NCBI RefSeq assembly: GCF_001015195.1
Contig: NZ_LDES01000016.1
Coordinates: 1-64,000, forward strand
Direction: 5' to 3'
Length of the DNA: 64,000 nucleotides
DNA from: Sphingomonas sp. Y57
GTDB taxonomy: Bacteria; Pseudomonadota; Alphaproteobacteria; Sphingomonadales; Sphingomonadaceae
The first letter of the stretch is position 1, and every line of letters begins with the position of its first letter. Of this stretch, positions 33,146 to 42,310 are shown piece by piece. The notes below the pieces were generated by a model. That model ran no database searches, was not told the DNA's origin, and worked only from the letters and a program-made list of their open reading frames with translations. Both the position numbers and the translations under genes were made by a program.

Positions 33146-34909
33146 GTGAGCGAGCCGACCGGCGGCCCCGCCGAAACGAGCCGGGGGCTCGACCCCATTC
33201 TGTGCGAGGTCGTCAAGAACAGCCTGATGCTCGTCGCGCAGGAGGCGGGCATCCGCGCGGCGCGCAGCGCGGGATCGACCTTCGTCGCGGCCTCGGCCGA
33301 GATCGCCTGCACCCTCTATGACGCCGACGCCCGGCTGATCGCGCAGACCGAGGTGGGGATCATGCACTCGGCCGCGCTGCGCGCCATGCTGCAGGCGGTG
33401 CTGCGCGATCACCCGCCCGAGACACTGGTCGAGGGCGACGTGCTGATCGTCAACGATCCCTTCGCCGGCGGCGTCCACCCGACCGACGTCGGCGCCTTCC
33501 GCCCGGTGTTCCACGAGGGCAGGCCCGCCTTCTACTGCGGCTTGATGATGATCGTGTCGGACCTGGGCGGGCTGTCCTCGGGCGGGCTTCCGGCCAATGC
33601 CAGCGAGTGCTTCCACGAGGGGCTGACCATCCCGCCGACCAAGCTCTATCGCGCGGGCAAGCTCGATGAGGCGGTGACCCGGCTGATCTGTTCGAACAGC
33701 CGCACCCCGGCCAAGCTGATGAGCGACATCAACGCGCTCGCGGCCGGCGGCAACGTCGCCGCGCTGCGGCTGGCGGAAATGGTCGCGAAGTTCGGCTACG
33801 AACCGCTCGGCGAGATGATCGACGAGCTGCTCGACTATTCGGAGCGGCTCGTCCGCCAGGGTTTCGCGGAGATGCCCGACGGCGTCTATACCGGCAGCTT
33901 CACGGTTGAGAATGACGGCATCGTTCCCGATCGCGACTACCCCGTCCATGTCCGGATAGAGATCGACGGATCGGAGTGCCGGCTCGACTTCACCGGCAGC
34001 GCGAAACAGGCGACCGGCGCGATCAACTCGACCGCGTCGCAGACGCTGTCCTGCATCAACTATGCGTTGCGCTGCCATCTCGATCCGACCATCCCGATGA
34101 ACGAGGGCTTCTACCGCCCGATCGAGGTGCTGATGCCTCCGGGCACGGTGGTGAACTGCACCTACCCGTCGGCCTGCAACATCCGGCTGGCGACGGGACA
34201 GGCGGTGATCGACGCGGTGTTGCAGGCGCTGTCGGTGATCGACGAGACCCGGTCGATGGCGCCGGGCGCCACCGTCCATACCCTCAATATCCAGGGTGCG
34301 ACCCCCGACGGCGGCGGGCTGTGGAGCATGCTCGACGTCTGCTTCGGATCGTGCGGCGCGCGCCATGGCGAGGATGGCGGCGACGGCCTGCCGCTGCTGT
34401 TCCATGGCCAGGCCGGCTATGAGCGCAACCTCGAAGGCTATGAGTGGGGCCATCCGGTCCGCTATCGCTGCTACCGGCTGGCGACTGACACGGGTGGTCC
34501 GGGCCGCTGGCGCGGCGGCGCGGGCCTGGTCAAGGAGATCGAGTTCCAGACCGACGTGGTGATCACCGCGCGGGCCACCGACCGGTTCGACCGTCCCCCG
34601 CCCGGCATCGAGGGCGGGCTGGCCGGCAGCGGAGCGGCCTGGATCGTCAACCGGGGCGAGGCCGGCGAATATGCTCTGCCCGGAAAGATCACCAATCACC
34701 GCCTGAACGCGGGCGACGTGCTCACCATCATGTGCCCGGGCGGCGGCGGGCTGGGCGACCCGCGCGAGCGCGATCCGGCGCTGGTGCTCGCCGACGTCGA
34801 GGAAGGGATCGTCTCGGTCGAGGCGGCAAGGGAGGTTTACGGAGTCGTGCTCAATGCGGATCGCACCGGCATCGATGACGCGGCGACCGAGGGGCTGCGC
34901 CGTGGCTGA
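33146..34909 (+). CDS. hyuB: Hydantoinase B/oxoprolinase family subunit
   Basis: A 587-residue HyuB. The GTG start follows the cupin stop by one base. Typical pieces are LDPILCEVVKNSLMLVAQEA at the start, GIMHSAALRAML, NDPFAGGVHPTDV, ANAS and later DFTGSAKQATGAINSTA, and the glycine-rich ending PGGGGLGDPRERD. In oxoprolinase, hydantoinase and acetone or acetophenone carboxylase complexes this subunit works with HyuA, using ATP phosphorylation of an enol or amide. It overlaps hyuA by eight bases. Note that no third small zinc subunit (as in acetone carboxylase) follows, so ring amide or lactam hydrolysis is as likely as ketone carboxylation. Confidence 0.9.
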   Translation: MSEPTGGPAETSRGLDPILCEVVKNSLMLVAQEAGIRAARSAGSTFVAASAEIACTLYDADARLIAQTEVGIMHSAALRAMLQAVLRDHPPETLVEGDVLIVNDPFAGGVHPTDVGAFRPVFHEGRPAFYCGLMMIVSDLGGLSSGGLPANASECFHEGLTIPPTKLYRAGKLDEAVTRLICSNSRTPAKLMSDINALAAGGNVAALRLAEMVAKFGYEPLGEMIDELLDYSERLVRQGFAEMPDGVYTGSFTVENDGIVPDRDYPVHVRIEIDGSECRLDFTGSAKQATGAINSTASQTLSCINYALRCHLDPTIPMNEGFYRPIEVLMPPGTVVNCTYPSACNIRLATGQAVIDAVLQALSVIDETRSMAPGATVHTLNIQGATPDGGGLWSMLDVCFGSCGARHGEDGGDGLPLLFHGQAGYERNLEGYEWGHPVRYRCYRLATDTGGPGRWRGGAGLVKEIEFQTDVVITARATDRFDRPPPGIEGGLAGSGAAWIVNRGEAGEYALPGKITNHRLNAGDVLTIMCPGGGGLGDPRERDPALVLADVEEGIVSVEAAREVYGVVLNADRTGIDDAATEGLRRG

Positions 34910-37040
34910 CCGTTCAACCTATTTCGTCGGCGTCGATGTTGGCGGCACGTTCACCGATCTCGTCATCGTCTGCAGCCAGACCGGCGAGGTGCGCAACGTC
35001 AAGACGCTGACCACCCCGACCGAGCCGGTCCGCGGCGTGATGAACGCGGTGCGCGAGGCGCTGGCGCTGGTCGGGGCGACCGGCGCGCAGCTCGATCGCG
35101 TCGTCCACGCGACCACCCTGCCGACCAATCTGGTGCTGGAGCGCAAGGGGGCGAAGGTCGGATTCGTCACCACGCTCGGCTTTGGCGACATGTTCCGGAT
35201 CAGCAAGCAGAAGCCGATCGGATCGAACCGCTACGACCTGAGCTATCGGCGGCCCGATCCGCTGGTCGCACGCGGCATGGTCGCGGAGATATGCGAGCGG
35301 ATGGATCATCTGGGCCATGTGATCACGCCGCTCGACGTCGCCGACGCCGAGGCGCGGATCGCGGCGCTCGCCGCCAAGGGGCCCGAGGCGGTCGCGATCT
35401 GCCTGATGCACGGCTATGCCAACCCCGATCATGAGCAGCGCGTGGCCGAGATCGCCCGCCGCCACATGCCCGGCGCCTATGTCTGCATCTCGTCCGACAT
35501 CTGGCCCGAATATCAGGAATATGAGCGCGCCTCGACGGCGGTGCTGTCGGCCTATATCGGCCCGACCTTCTCGGGCTACGTCAACGAGCTGGAACAGGCG
35601 TTGCGCGACCTGGGCTATGCCCGGCCGCTACAGATCATGCAGTCGAGCGGCGGGGTGATGACCGCCGCCGCCGCCGCCCGCAAGGCCGCCTACATGATAG
35701 AGAGCGGTCCCGCCGCCGGCATCATGGCGACCGCCGAGCTCGGCCGCGCCTGCGGTTTCGACAACCTCATCTCGTTCGACATGGGCGGCACCACCGCCAA
35801 GGCCGGCGTCGTCCAGAACGGCCAGCCGCGCATCACCAACGACTTCCGCGTCGGCGGCAAGGCGAGCGCGGGTGGCCGCGACGCGGGCGAGCCCATCAAG
35901 GTGCCGGTGATCGACCTGGCCGAGGTCGGCGCGGGCGGCGGATCGATCGCCTGGGTCGACCGTGGCGGTTTCCTCCAGCTCGGGCCCGAAAGCGCCAGCT
36001 CCGAACCGGGACCGGCCTGCTACGGCTTCGGCGGGACCGAGATGACGGTGACCGACGCCAATCTGCTGCTCGGCTATCTCGATCCGGACTATTTCCTCGG
36101 CGGCACGATGAAGATACACCCCGATCGCAGCCGCGCGGCGGCCGACCGGCTGGCGGCGAAGCTCGGCATCGACGCGACCGGGGTGGCGCGCGGCATCCAC
36201 ATGCTGGCCAACACCAACATGGCCTCGGCGATCCGCATCGTCACGCTCCAGCGCGGCATCGATCCGCGCGAATATGTGGTCACCGCCTCGGGCGGGGCGG
36301 GGCCGCTCCACGTCGTCGGCGTCGCCGAGCATTTCGGCATTCCGACGGTGATCATCCCGCCGTCGCCGGGGGTCCGCTCTGCCTTTGGGTTGCTGGTCGC
36401 CGACATGGCCTATGATCAGATCGCGATGGCGGCGGACGTCTCGACCGGCCGTTTCGACGCGCTCGACGCGCAGTTCGCGCAGCTCGAAGCCGAGGGGCGC
36501 GAGCAGCTTCGCCGCGACGGGTTCGAGGAGGGGATCGTCGTCGAACGCGCGGTGTCGATCCGCTTCGAGAGCCAGGTGCTCGACCTGACCATCCCGATTC
36601 CCGACGGCCCGGTCGATGCCGCCGTCATCGCTGCGGCCGAGGCGAGCTTCCGCGAGCTCTATGCCGCCACGGCCGGGCTGCGGCCGACCGATCGCTGCAC
36701 GCTGGTCCATTGCAAGGTTCGCGTCGTCGCCCATGTCCGCAAGCCCGAGCAGGCGGTTCATGCGCCGCGCCCCGGCGATGCCGCGCAGGCGATGAAGCGG
36801 CGCCGGCCAGCCTATTTCGCGGCCGCCGACGGCTTCGTCGACACGCCGGTCTATGATCGCGCCCGGCTCGCGCCGGGCGACGCCTTCGCCGGTCCCGCGA
36901 TCGTCGAGGAACCCGAATCCACGACGATCTGCCCGCCCGGCTATGTCGTCGAGGTCGACCGCCACCTGAACCTCGTCATCGAGCGCAACGGCCTCGAGGA
37001 GCGGGCTTCGATCGGGGAAAATCTGGTCACATGTCTCTGA
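34902..37040 (+). CDS. hyuA: Hydantoinase/oxoprolinase A subunit
   Basis: A 712-residue ATP-binding subunit. The GTG at 34902 (VADRSTYFVGVDVGGTFTD) puts the actin-like phosphate loop at the N-terminus as in the family; the frame is open a little further but unneeded. Other landmarks are VHATTLPTNLVLERKG, MQSSGGVMTAAAA, ISFDMGGTTAKAGV, GAGGGSIAWVDRGG, SGGAGPLHVVGVAEHF and PDGPVDAAVIAA. It should phosphorylate a substrate oxygen with ATP, so that HyuB can hydrolyse or carboxylate it. It overlaps hyuB by eight bases and the next SDR by ten, so all three are coupled in translation. Confidence 0.9.
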   Translation: MADRSTYFVGVDVGGTFTDLVIVCSQTGEVRNVKTLTTPTEPVRGVMNAVREALALVGATGAQLDRVVHATTLPTNLVLERKGAKVGFVTTLGFGDMFRISKQKPIGSNRYDLSYRRPDPLVARGMVAEICERMDHLGHVITPLDVADAEARIAALAAKGPEAVAICLMHGYANPDHEQRVAEIARRHMPGAYVCISSDIWPEYQEYERASTAVLSAYIGPTFSGYVNELEQALRDLGYARPLQIMQSSGGVMTAAAAARKAAYMIESGPAAGIMATAELGRACGFDNLISFDMGGTTAKAGVVQNGQPRITNDFRVGGKASAGGRDAGEPIKVPVIDLAEVGAGGGSIAWVDRGGFLQLGPESASSEPGPACYGFGGTEMTVTDANLLLGYLDPDYFLGGTMKIHPDRSRAAADRLAAKLGIDATGVARGIHMLANTNMASAIRIVTLQRGIDPREYVVTASGGAGPLHVVGVAEHFGIPTVIIPPSPGVRSAFGLLVADMAYDQIAMAADVSTGRFDALDAQFAQLEAEGREQLRRDGFEEGIVVERAVSIRFESQVLDLTIPIPDGPVDAAVIAAAEASFRELYAATAGLRPTDRCTLVHCKVRVVAHVRKPEQAVHAPRPGDAAQAMKRRRPAYFAAADGFVDTPVYDRARLAPGDAFAGPAIVEEPESTTICPPGYVVEVDRHLNLVIERNGLEERASIGENLVTCL

Positions 37041-37789
37041 ACGGACTTTCGGTGCTCGTTACCGGCGCGGCGCAAGGCGTCGGCCGGGGAATCGCCCTCG
37101 CCGCCGCTGCCGAGGGCGCGGCCGTCGCCGTCACCGCGCGACGGATCGAAGCGGCGCAGGCCGTTGCAGACGAGATCGGCGCGCGTGGCGGCCGTGCGGT
37201 GGCGCTGACCTGCGATGTCGGTGACCGCGCCAGCGCCGAGGCAGCGATCGCAGACACGATCGCCGCCTTCGGCAAGCTGGACGGGCTGGTCCACAACGCG
37301 GTCAGCGGCTTCTCCAGCGTGCCGGTCGCCATCGAGGACGTGCCCCAGGACAATTGGGACGACCAGCTGCGGGTCAGTTTCCGCGGCACACTCCATTGCG
37401 CGCAGGCAGCTTTCCCCGCGCTGCGCGACAGCCGGGGGACGCTGGTGGTACTGACCTCCAACGCCGGGATCGAGGGCAATCCCTCGCTCGCGCCCTATTC
37501 GGCGATGAAGGGTGCGCAGCGTGGCTTCGTGAAGAGCCTGGCGCGAGAATGGGGGCCGCTCGGCATCCGGGTCAACGGCATCGCCCCGGTCGCGCTCACC
37601 CCGGCGATGGACAAATTCTTCGAGTTGCACCCGCACATGGTGCCGGTCATTTCGAACCGCGCCGCGCTCGGCCGGATCGGCGACTGCGAGAGCGACATCG
37701 GATCGGGCGTCGCCTTCCTGCTCGGACCGCAGAGCCGGTTCGTCAGCGGCCAGACGCTGCTCCTCACGGGCGGAGCCTATATGCTATGA
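37031..37789 (+). CDS. Short-chain dehydrogenase/reductase
   Basis: A 252-residue SDR starting inside the 3' end of hyuA (ten-base overlap). It has VLVTGAAQGVGRGIAL, HNAVSGFSS in place of the common NAG, the catalytic serine near LTSNAGIEG, YSAMK, and VNGIAPVALTPAM. Probably an NAD(P)-dependent hydroxyacid or ketone enzyme serving the HyuA/HyuB product. It overlaps the following degenerate SDR-like gene by four bases, which suggests that the two proteins associate, as seen for heteromeric SDR pairs in bile acid and steroid pathways. Confidence 0.85.
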   Translation: MSLNGLSVLVTGAAQGVGRGIALAAAAEGAAVAVTARRIEAAQAVADEIGARGGRAVALTCDVGDRASAEAAIADTIAAFGKLDGLVHNAVSGFSSVPVAIEDVPQDNWDDQLRVSFRGTLHCAQAAFPALRDSRGTLVVLTSNAGIEGNPSLAPYSAMKGAQRGFVKSLAREWGPLGIRVNGIAPVALTPAMDKFFELHPHMVPVISNRAALGRIGDCESDIGSGVAFLLGPQSRFVSGQTLLLTGGAYML

Positions 37790-38355
37790 GCGGGGACGAA
37801 CGACGGGCGATCGTTGCGGGCGAGGGGCCGCTGGCCGGCGCGGTTACGGCGGCGATCGGGAGGGCAGGATTCACGGTCGAGCAGGCCGGCTGGGATCTGT
37901 CCGGGGCGGAAGCAGTCGACCTGGTCGTCGCGCTGCCGATCACCGACATCCGCACCGACGATTTCGCTGCGCTGGCGGAGGACGCCTGGGTCGAGCTGGC
38001 CGAGCGGCCGGTGGACGACGTCCGGCGCCTGCTGGCCGCCGCCTCCCCCCGTATGCGTGAGCCTGGCGGCGCGGTGCTGATCGCGCTGCCCAATATCGGC
38101 ATGATCGGCGTGGCGGGGGCCGCCGCACAGACCATGGCGGCTGAAGGAATCAGGGCACTTTCCAAGGCGGTTGCCAAGGCATGGCGTCCGCGCGGTATCC
38201 GCGTCAACTGCGCGATGCTCTCGATCGCCCAGCTCGCCGATGCCGATGGCGACGTCGTGCGCGAGATCGCCGGTATCGCAACGGCGAGCGCGGGCGCGGA
38301 CTTTGCCGCGACCGGCAACAGCATCCTGATCGACGGCGAGCAGACGTCGGTCTGA
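37786..38355 (+). CDS. Degenerate SDR-like protein
   Basis: A 189-residue protein, short for an SDR. The fold is suggested by VDLVVALPITDIRTDDF, a helix-strand pattern GAVLIALPNIGMIGVAGAAA and GIRALSKAVAKAWRPRGIRV, which resembles the helix after the active site and RVN of SDRs. The glycine-rich motif is VAGEGPLAGAV and no Y-x-x-x-K is present, so it probably lacks catalytic activity. Encoded by an overlapping gene right after a normal SDR, it may be a non-catalytic partner subunit. The alternative is a reduced pseudogene, but the frame is clean and codon use matches its neighbours. Confidence 0.65.
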   Translation: MSGDERRAIVAGEGPLAGAVTAAIGRAGFTVEQAGWDLSGAEAVDLVVALPITDIRTDDFAALAEDAWVELAERPVDDVRRLLAAASPRMREPGGAVLIALPNIGMIGVAGAAAQTMAAEGIRALSKAVAKAWRPRGIRVNCAMLSIAQLADADGDVVREIAGIATASAGADFAATGNSILIDGEQTSV

Positions 38356-38369
38356 CGGGGGAGAGACGC

Positions 38370-39065
38370 GTGGCACGGATCGACAGCTTCGACGGGGACC
38401 AGTTCGATGCCTATGTCGCCGCCCCGGCGGACGGCGGGCCCGCGCCCGGCATCGTGGTCATCCAGGAGATACGCGGCGTCAACGAAGATATCCGCGGCAT
38501 CTGCGATCGGCTGGCGCGGCAGGGCTATCTGGCGATCGCGCCCGACATGCTGTGGCGGCAGGAGCGCAACGCCGTCTTCGATCCCGACACGCCGGCCGGC
38601 TGGGACAAGGCGATGGCGCTGCACGAGGGCTTCGACGAGGACAAGGCCGTGCGCGACATCGCCTGGGCGGTCGCCTGGCTGCGTGTGCAGCCAGGCTGTT
38701 CGGGCAGGGTCGGGGTGATCGGCTATTGCCTGGGCGGCAAGCTCGCCTTCCTGTCGGCTGCGAGGGCCGGGGCCGATGCGGCGGTCGCCTATTACGGGAT
38801 CGGCATCGAGCATGTACTCGACGCGATCGACGACGGGTTCGCGCCGACCATGCTGCACGTCGCCGCGCTCGACCGCTTCGTGCCGGCCGAGGCGCAGGCG
38901 GCGCTGGCCGATCAGGCGCGGCGGACGCCGGCGCTGACCACCCACATCTATCCCGGCGCGCACCACGCCTTCGCGCGGTCGGAAGGCGTGCATTTCCATG
39001 CCGACGCCAGCGCCCTGGCGCAGCAGCGCACCGAGCAATTCCTGCAACGGCACCTGCGCGGCTAG
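38370..39065 (+). CDS. Dienelactone hydrolase family protein
   Basis: A 231-residue alpha/beta hydrolase starting at GTG with GGGGAGAGA upstream. It carries the dienelactone-hydrolase features: VIQEIRGVNEDIRGICDRLA (glutamate near residue 34), GVIGYCLGGKLAFL (cysteine nucleophile), TMLHVAALDRFVPAE (aspartate) and YPGAHHAFARSEG (histidine). The normal role is hydrolysis of an enol-lactone after ortho-cleavage of catechols. In this operon it may open a lactone formed by Baeyer-Villiger-type oxidation. It follows the SDR pair by 14 bases and precedes the MFS transporter. Confidence 0.9.
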   Translation: MARIDSFDGDQFDAYVAAPADGGPAPGIVVIQEIRGVNEDIRGICDRLARQGYLAIAPDMLWRQERNAVFDPDTPAGWDKAMALHEGFDEDKAVRDIAWAVAWLRVQPGCSGRVGVIGYCLGGKLAFLSAARAGADAAVAYYGIGIEHVLDAIDDGFAPTMLHVAALDRFVPAEAQAALADQARRTPALTTHIYPGAHHAFARSEGVHFHADASALAQQRTEQFLQRHLRG

Positions 39066-39088
39066 GTCGCGCATCGAGGAGAGTACGA

Positions 39089-40348
39089 ATGGCGATCGCA
39101 GTGGACGCAAACCAGCCGGAGGGTCGGCGGCTGCGCGGCTTCATCGCCGAGGCGCCCAGCCCCACGGCCAGGGTGAGGGCGTTCCTCGCGCTGCTCCTCG
39201 TACTGGTGCCGCCGGTCTTCACCGCGATGATGGGAACGCCGGTCGTGCCGATCATCCCGGCGGTGACGAAGTATTTCGGCGGGGGGGACGCGGGCGCCTT
39301 CGCGGCGCAGATGATGGTGACGGTACCATGTATCGGCGTGATCATCGGCGGCCCGATCGCCGGCTGGCTGATCGAACGGATCGGCATCCGCGCGGTCATC
39401 GTCGGCAGCGCCGTGCTGATGGGGTTCGCGGGCATGGCCGGCGCCTTCGTCCACGACATCGTGCCGTTCCTGTTCAGCCGGCTGCTCGTCGGCTTCGGCG
39501 CGGCGGGGGGCTATACCGCGCTGCTCACCCTGGCCGGGATATTGTTCCAGGGGCGGACGCTTGCCCGCGTGCTCGGTTACCAGGCGTCGGTCGCCGCGGT
39601 CGTGTCGATGGGGTCGATCATCATCTCCGGCTATATCGCCGAGCATGTCGAATGGCGCTTCTCCTACGGCCTCTATGCCCTGGTGCTGCTGTTCGTGCCG
39701 CTCGCCCTGCTCGGCCGCTGGCCCGACCAGCCGGTATCGGTTCAGGCCCGCGCCGCGGGGAACGGGGCGTTCGGCCGCATCTGGCCGATCCTGCTGATCA
39801 TGATCCCGATCTATGCCGCAGCCTTCATGTCGGTGGTGCAGGGTTCGTTCATGATGACCGCCAATGGCATCACCAAGCCGACGCTCCAGTCGACCCTGAT
39901 CGCGATGGCGACGATCATGTTCACGATCAGCTCGTGGAACTATGGCTGGCTGCGCAGCCGGCTGTCGGGCCCGGCGACCTTCGTGATCGCGCTGCTGCTG
40001 CTCGGTGGCGGCATCGTCCTGATGGGGAGCCTGCACCCCGTCTGGGCGATGGGCCTTTCCTGTGCGATGATGGGCGCAGGGGCGGGCATCGCCACCCCCT
40101 ATCTGTCGCAACAGATCCTCGAGCGGGTGACGGCGGAACAGCGCGGCCGCGCGGTCGGCTTCATCGCCCCGGCGCATTATCTGGGCGAGTTCGCCAACCC
40201 CTTCATCATGCATCCGCTGCGTATGGCGATCGGGATCCACGCGGCCTTCATCCTGTTCGGGGCGTTCATCATGCTTGGCGCGCTCTTCGCCTTCCGCGCC
40301 AACCGCAAGCCGACCGGCACCGATCCCGAACCGGCAGTGGCCGCATGA
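39089..40348 (+). CDS. MFS transporter
   Basis: A 419-residue membrane protein with about 12 predicted helices (ARVRAFLALLLVLVPPVFTA first, FILFGAFIMLGALFAF last). The loop motif appears as GGPIAGWLIERIGIRAVIVG, nearly the same wording as in the MFS protein encoded at 25466, and GRAVGFIAPAHYLGEFANP marks the second half. It is expected to import the substrate of this operon, or export a product, by proton coupling. It overlaps the next SDR by four bases. Confidence 0.85.
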   Translation: MAIAVDANQPEGRRLRGFIAEAPSPTARVRAFLALLLVLVPPVFTAMMGTPVVPIIPAVTKYFGGGDAGAFAAQMMVTVPCIGVIIGGPIAGWLIERIGIRAVIVGSAVLMGFAGMAGAFVHDIVPFLFSRLLVGFGAAGGYTALLTLAGILFQGRTLARVLGYQASVAAVVSMGSIIISGYIAEHVEWRFSYGLYALVLLFVPLALLGRWPDQPVSVQARAAGNGAFGRIWPILLIMIPIYAAAFMSVVQGSFMMTANGITKPTLQSTLIAMATIMFTISSWNYGWLRSRLSGPATFVIALLLLGGGIVLMGSLHPVWAMGLSCAMMGAGAGIATPYLSQQILERVTAEQRGRAVGFIAPAHYLGEFANPFIMHPLRMAIGIHAAFILFGAFIMLGALFAFRANRKPTGTDPEPAVAA

Positions 40349-41190
40349 TCGACCTGGCCGGACAGGTCCATGTCGTCGCCGGTGCGGGCGGCGGGGGGAT
40401 CGGCACCTCGACCTGTGAGCTGCTGGCGAAGGCGGGGGCGACCGTGCTGGCGGTCGACAAGACCGATCTTGGCTGCGCGAGCGCCGCCGACGCGCTTGGG
40501 CCGCACGGACCGCAGCATCGCGTCGTCCGGGCGGACCTCGCCGACGAGGCGGCGCTGGCCGACGCGCTGGCCGACGCGGGCCCGGTGCGCGGACTCGTCA
40601 ACGTCGTCGGCGGTATCACCAGCCAGGATCTGATCGCGCCGTTGCTGGCTGCCGATGCGATGGACATCTTCGACCGGCTCATGCGGTTCAACACGGTGCC
40701 GACGCTCGCCGCCTCGCGGACGGTCGCACGGGCCATGGTCGAGCACGGGCAGGGCGGGAGCATCGTCAACATCGCTTCTGCCGCCGGCCTGGCCGGAATG
40801 CCGTTCGGAGCGGGCTACGCCGCCGCCAAGGCCGCGTTGATCAACCTCACGCGGACGATGGCGACGGAATGGGGCGGCGGGGGCGTGCGGGTCAATGCGA
40901 TCGCTCCGGGCAGCATCGCCACTGCCAAGCTCGGCCGCCAGCGCTTCGACGGTGGCGGCGACGAGAAGGACCGTGCCGCCAGAGCGGTGGTCCCACTCGG
41001 CCGCCGGGGCCTGCCGGAGGAAATTGCCGGGGTGGCGCTGTTCCTGCTGTCGGACCTCGCCGCCTATGTGTCGGGGCAGGTGGTCGCGGTTGATGGCGGC
41101 ATGCTCGCCCGGCCGCCCTATAACGACGCGGACGGGCTGCCGGTGTTCATGACCGATCCGGCGCTGCGGGAGCGGTTGCTGGGGGCGTAA
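40345..41190 (+). CDS. Short-chain dehydrogenase/reductase
   Basis: A 281-residue SDR coupled to the MFS gene by an ATGA overlap. Motifs are VVAGAGGGGIGTSTCE, VNVVGGITSQD in place of NAG, NIASAAGLAGM, the YAAAK pair and VNAIAPGSIATAK. The final 20 residues extend beyond a usual SDR (RPPYNDADGLPVFMTDPA) and may help bind a large substrate. Last gene of the operon beginning at 29979; a truncated hairpin repeat follows eleven bases later. Confidence 0.85.
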   Translation: MIDLAGQVHVVAGAGGGGIGTSTCELLAKAGATVLAVDKTDLGCASAADALGPHGPQHRVVRADLADEAALADALADAGPVRGLVNVVGGITSQDLIAPLLAADAMDIFDRLMRFNTVPTLAASRTVARAMVEHGQGGSIVNIASAAGLAGMPFGAGYAAAKAALINLTRTMATEWGGGGVRVNAIAPGSIATAKLGRQRFDGGGDEKDRAARAVVPLGRRGLPEEIAGVALFLLSDLAAYVSGQVVAVDGGMLARPPYNDADGLPVFMTDPALRERLLGA

Positions 41191-41200
41191 GCCGTCTCTC

Positions 41201-41280
41201 CGTCATCCTGGCGGAAGCCAGGATCTCCCTTTTTCTTGGTCCCCTCTCCTGCAACGGGGAAGGAAGTGAGATCCTGGCAA
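41201..41280. repeat. Hairpin repeat with one shortened arm
   Basis: CGTCATCCTGGCGGAAGCCA begins an arm (41201-41230) that folds as ATCCTGGC-ggaa-GCCAGGAT, and a shortened inverted arm, GAGATCCTGGC, follows near 41268. Same family as the elements at 9616 and 19288. It lies between two convergent genes. Confidence 0.75.
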
Positions 41281-41287
41281 TAAGGGG

Positions 41288-42310
41288 TCAGCGTCGAACG
41301 ATCGCCTCGTCGGTTTCCGGCAGCCGATAGGCGCGTCGCGCTGTGCCCGCGAAGAGGGCTGCGCGCTCGTCGGCCGACCAGCCGGCGCTGATCCGCTTGA
41401 AGGCGTTCCACAGGCGGACATAGCTGCAGGTCGCCGAATCGACCGGGAAGTTGCTCTCGAACATGCAGCGGTCCGCGCCGAACAGTTCGACGCAGGTCTC
41501 GACCACCGGTCGCCAGGCGGCGACCAGCTCATCGACCGTCGCCGGCGGCTCGCGCATGTGGAGCGGCGATCCGGCGAACGGCATGCCGAGCCCGCCGATC
41601 TTGACGAGCGCGTTGGGTCGCTCCGCCAGCCGCGCCATGCCGTCGCGCCACAGCGCGAAACTCTCGGCCGGACGGACGCCGTGGCCGCCGATGCCGAGCA
41701 GCCCGCCGACATGATCGAGGATGATCGCGGTGTCGGGGAAGGCGGCGGCGAGGTCAGCGAGTTCGCCGATCTGCGGATGGAAGATCCAGGCGTCGAACGA
41801 CAGGCCGAGCGGCGCGAGCCGGGCGAAGCCGGCGCGGAAGACCGTATCGGCGAGCAGGCCCCGCGGCGGCCGGCGCGGCCAATTGTCGAACAGCGGATCG
41901 TCGTCCCAGTTGGCGGACTGGCGGATACCGCGGAAGCGGCCCTCGCCGGCGTCCAGATGTGCCTCCAGCACCGGCGCGACGGCGTCGCCCAGTTGCAGGT
42001 CGGCATGGCCGACGATGCCCGCGCACAGCCCTGCCGCAGCACCTCTGGCCGAGCCGAGGAAGAACAGGGTCTCGCCGACCGGACGCATGTTTCGGGGACC
42101 ATCGGCGAGATAATGGGCGCCGCACTCGATCGCTACCGTCTGGACGATCCGGTGCCCCGCGCCCAGGTCGGCGAGCAGCTCGGGCGTGTGATAGCGGCGG
42201 CCGCCGCGCGGGCCCAGCGCGGGGATTCCGTCCCACAGATGATGGTGCGGGTCGACGATCGGCAGGTCGGGCTCGATCGCGACGTCGTCCCCGGTCGGGC
42301 CTTCGGTCAT
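41288..42310 (-). CDS. Amidohydrolase_2 family hydrolase, 2-pyrone-4,6-dicarboxylate-lactonase-like
   Basis: A 340-residue TIM-barrel hydrolase starting at ATG inside the preceding stop (four-base overlap with the dehydrogenase gene). LPIVDPHHHLWDG supplies the H-x-H site, GRFRGIRQSANWDDD the barrel strand 2, AIILDHVGGLLG strand 5 with a histidine and FESNFPVDSATCSYVRLWNA the C-terminal aspartate. The closest remembered families are the PDC lactonase and fuconolactonase. It is likely to hydrolyse a lactone or a carboxylated ring. Its transcript comes from a promoter with a KstR2-like palindrome upstream of the dehydrogenase gene. Confidence 0.85.
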   Translation of the reverse strand: MTEGPTGDDVAIEPDLPIVDPHHHLWDGIPALGPRGGRRYHTPELLADLGAGHRIVQTVAIECGAHYLADGPRNMRPVGETLFFLGSARGAAAGLCAGIVGHADLQLGDAVAPVLEAHLDAGEGRFRGIRQSANWDDDPLFDNWPRRPPRGLLADTVFRAGFARLAPLGLSFDAWIFHPQIGELADLAAAFPDTAIILDHVGGLLGIGGHGVRPAESFALWRDGMARLAERPNALVKIGGLGMPFAGSPLHMREPPATVDELVAAWRPVVETCVELFGADRCMFESNFPVDSATCSYVRLWNAFKRISAGWSADERAALFAGTARRAYRLPETDEAIVRR

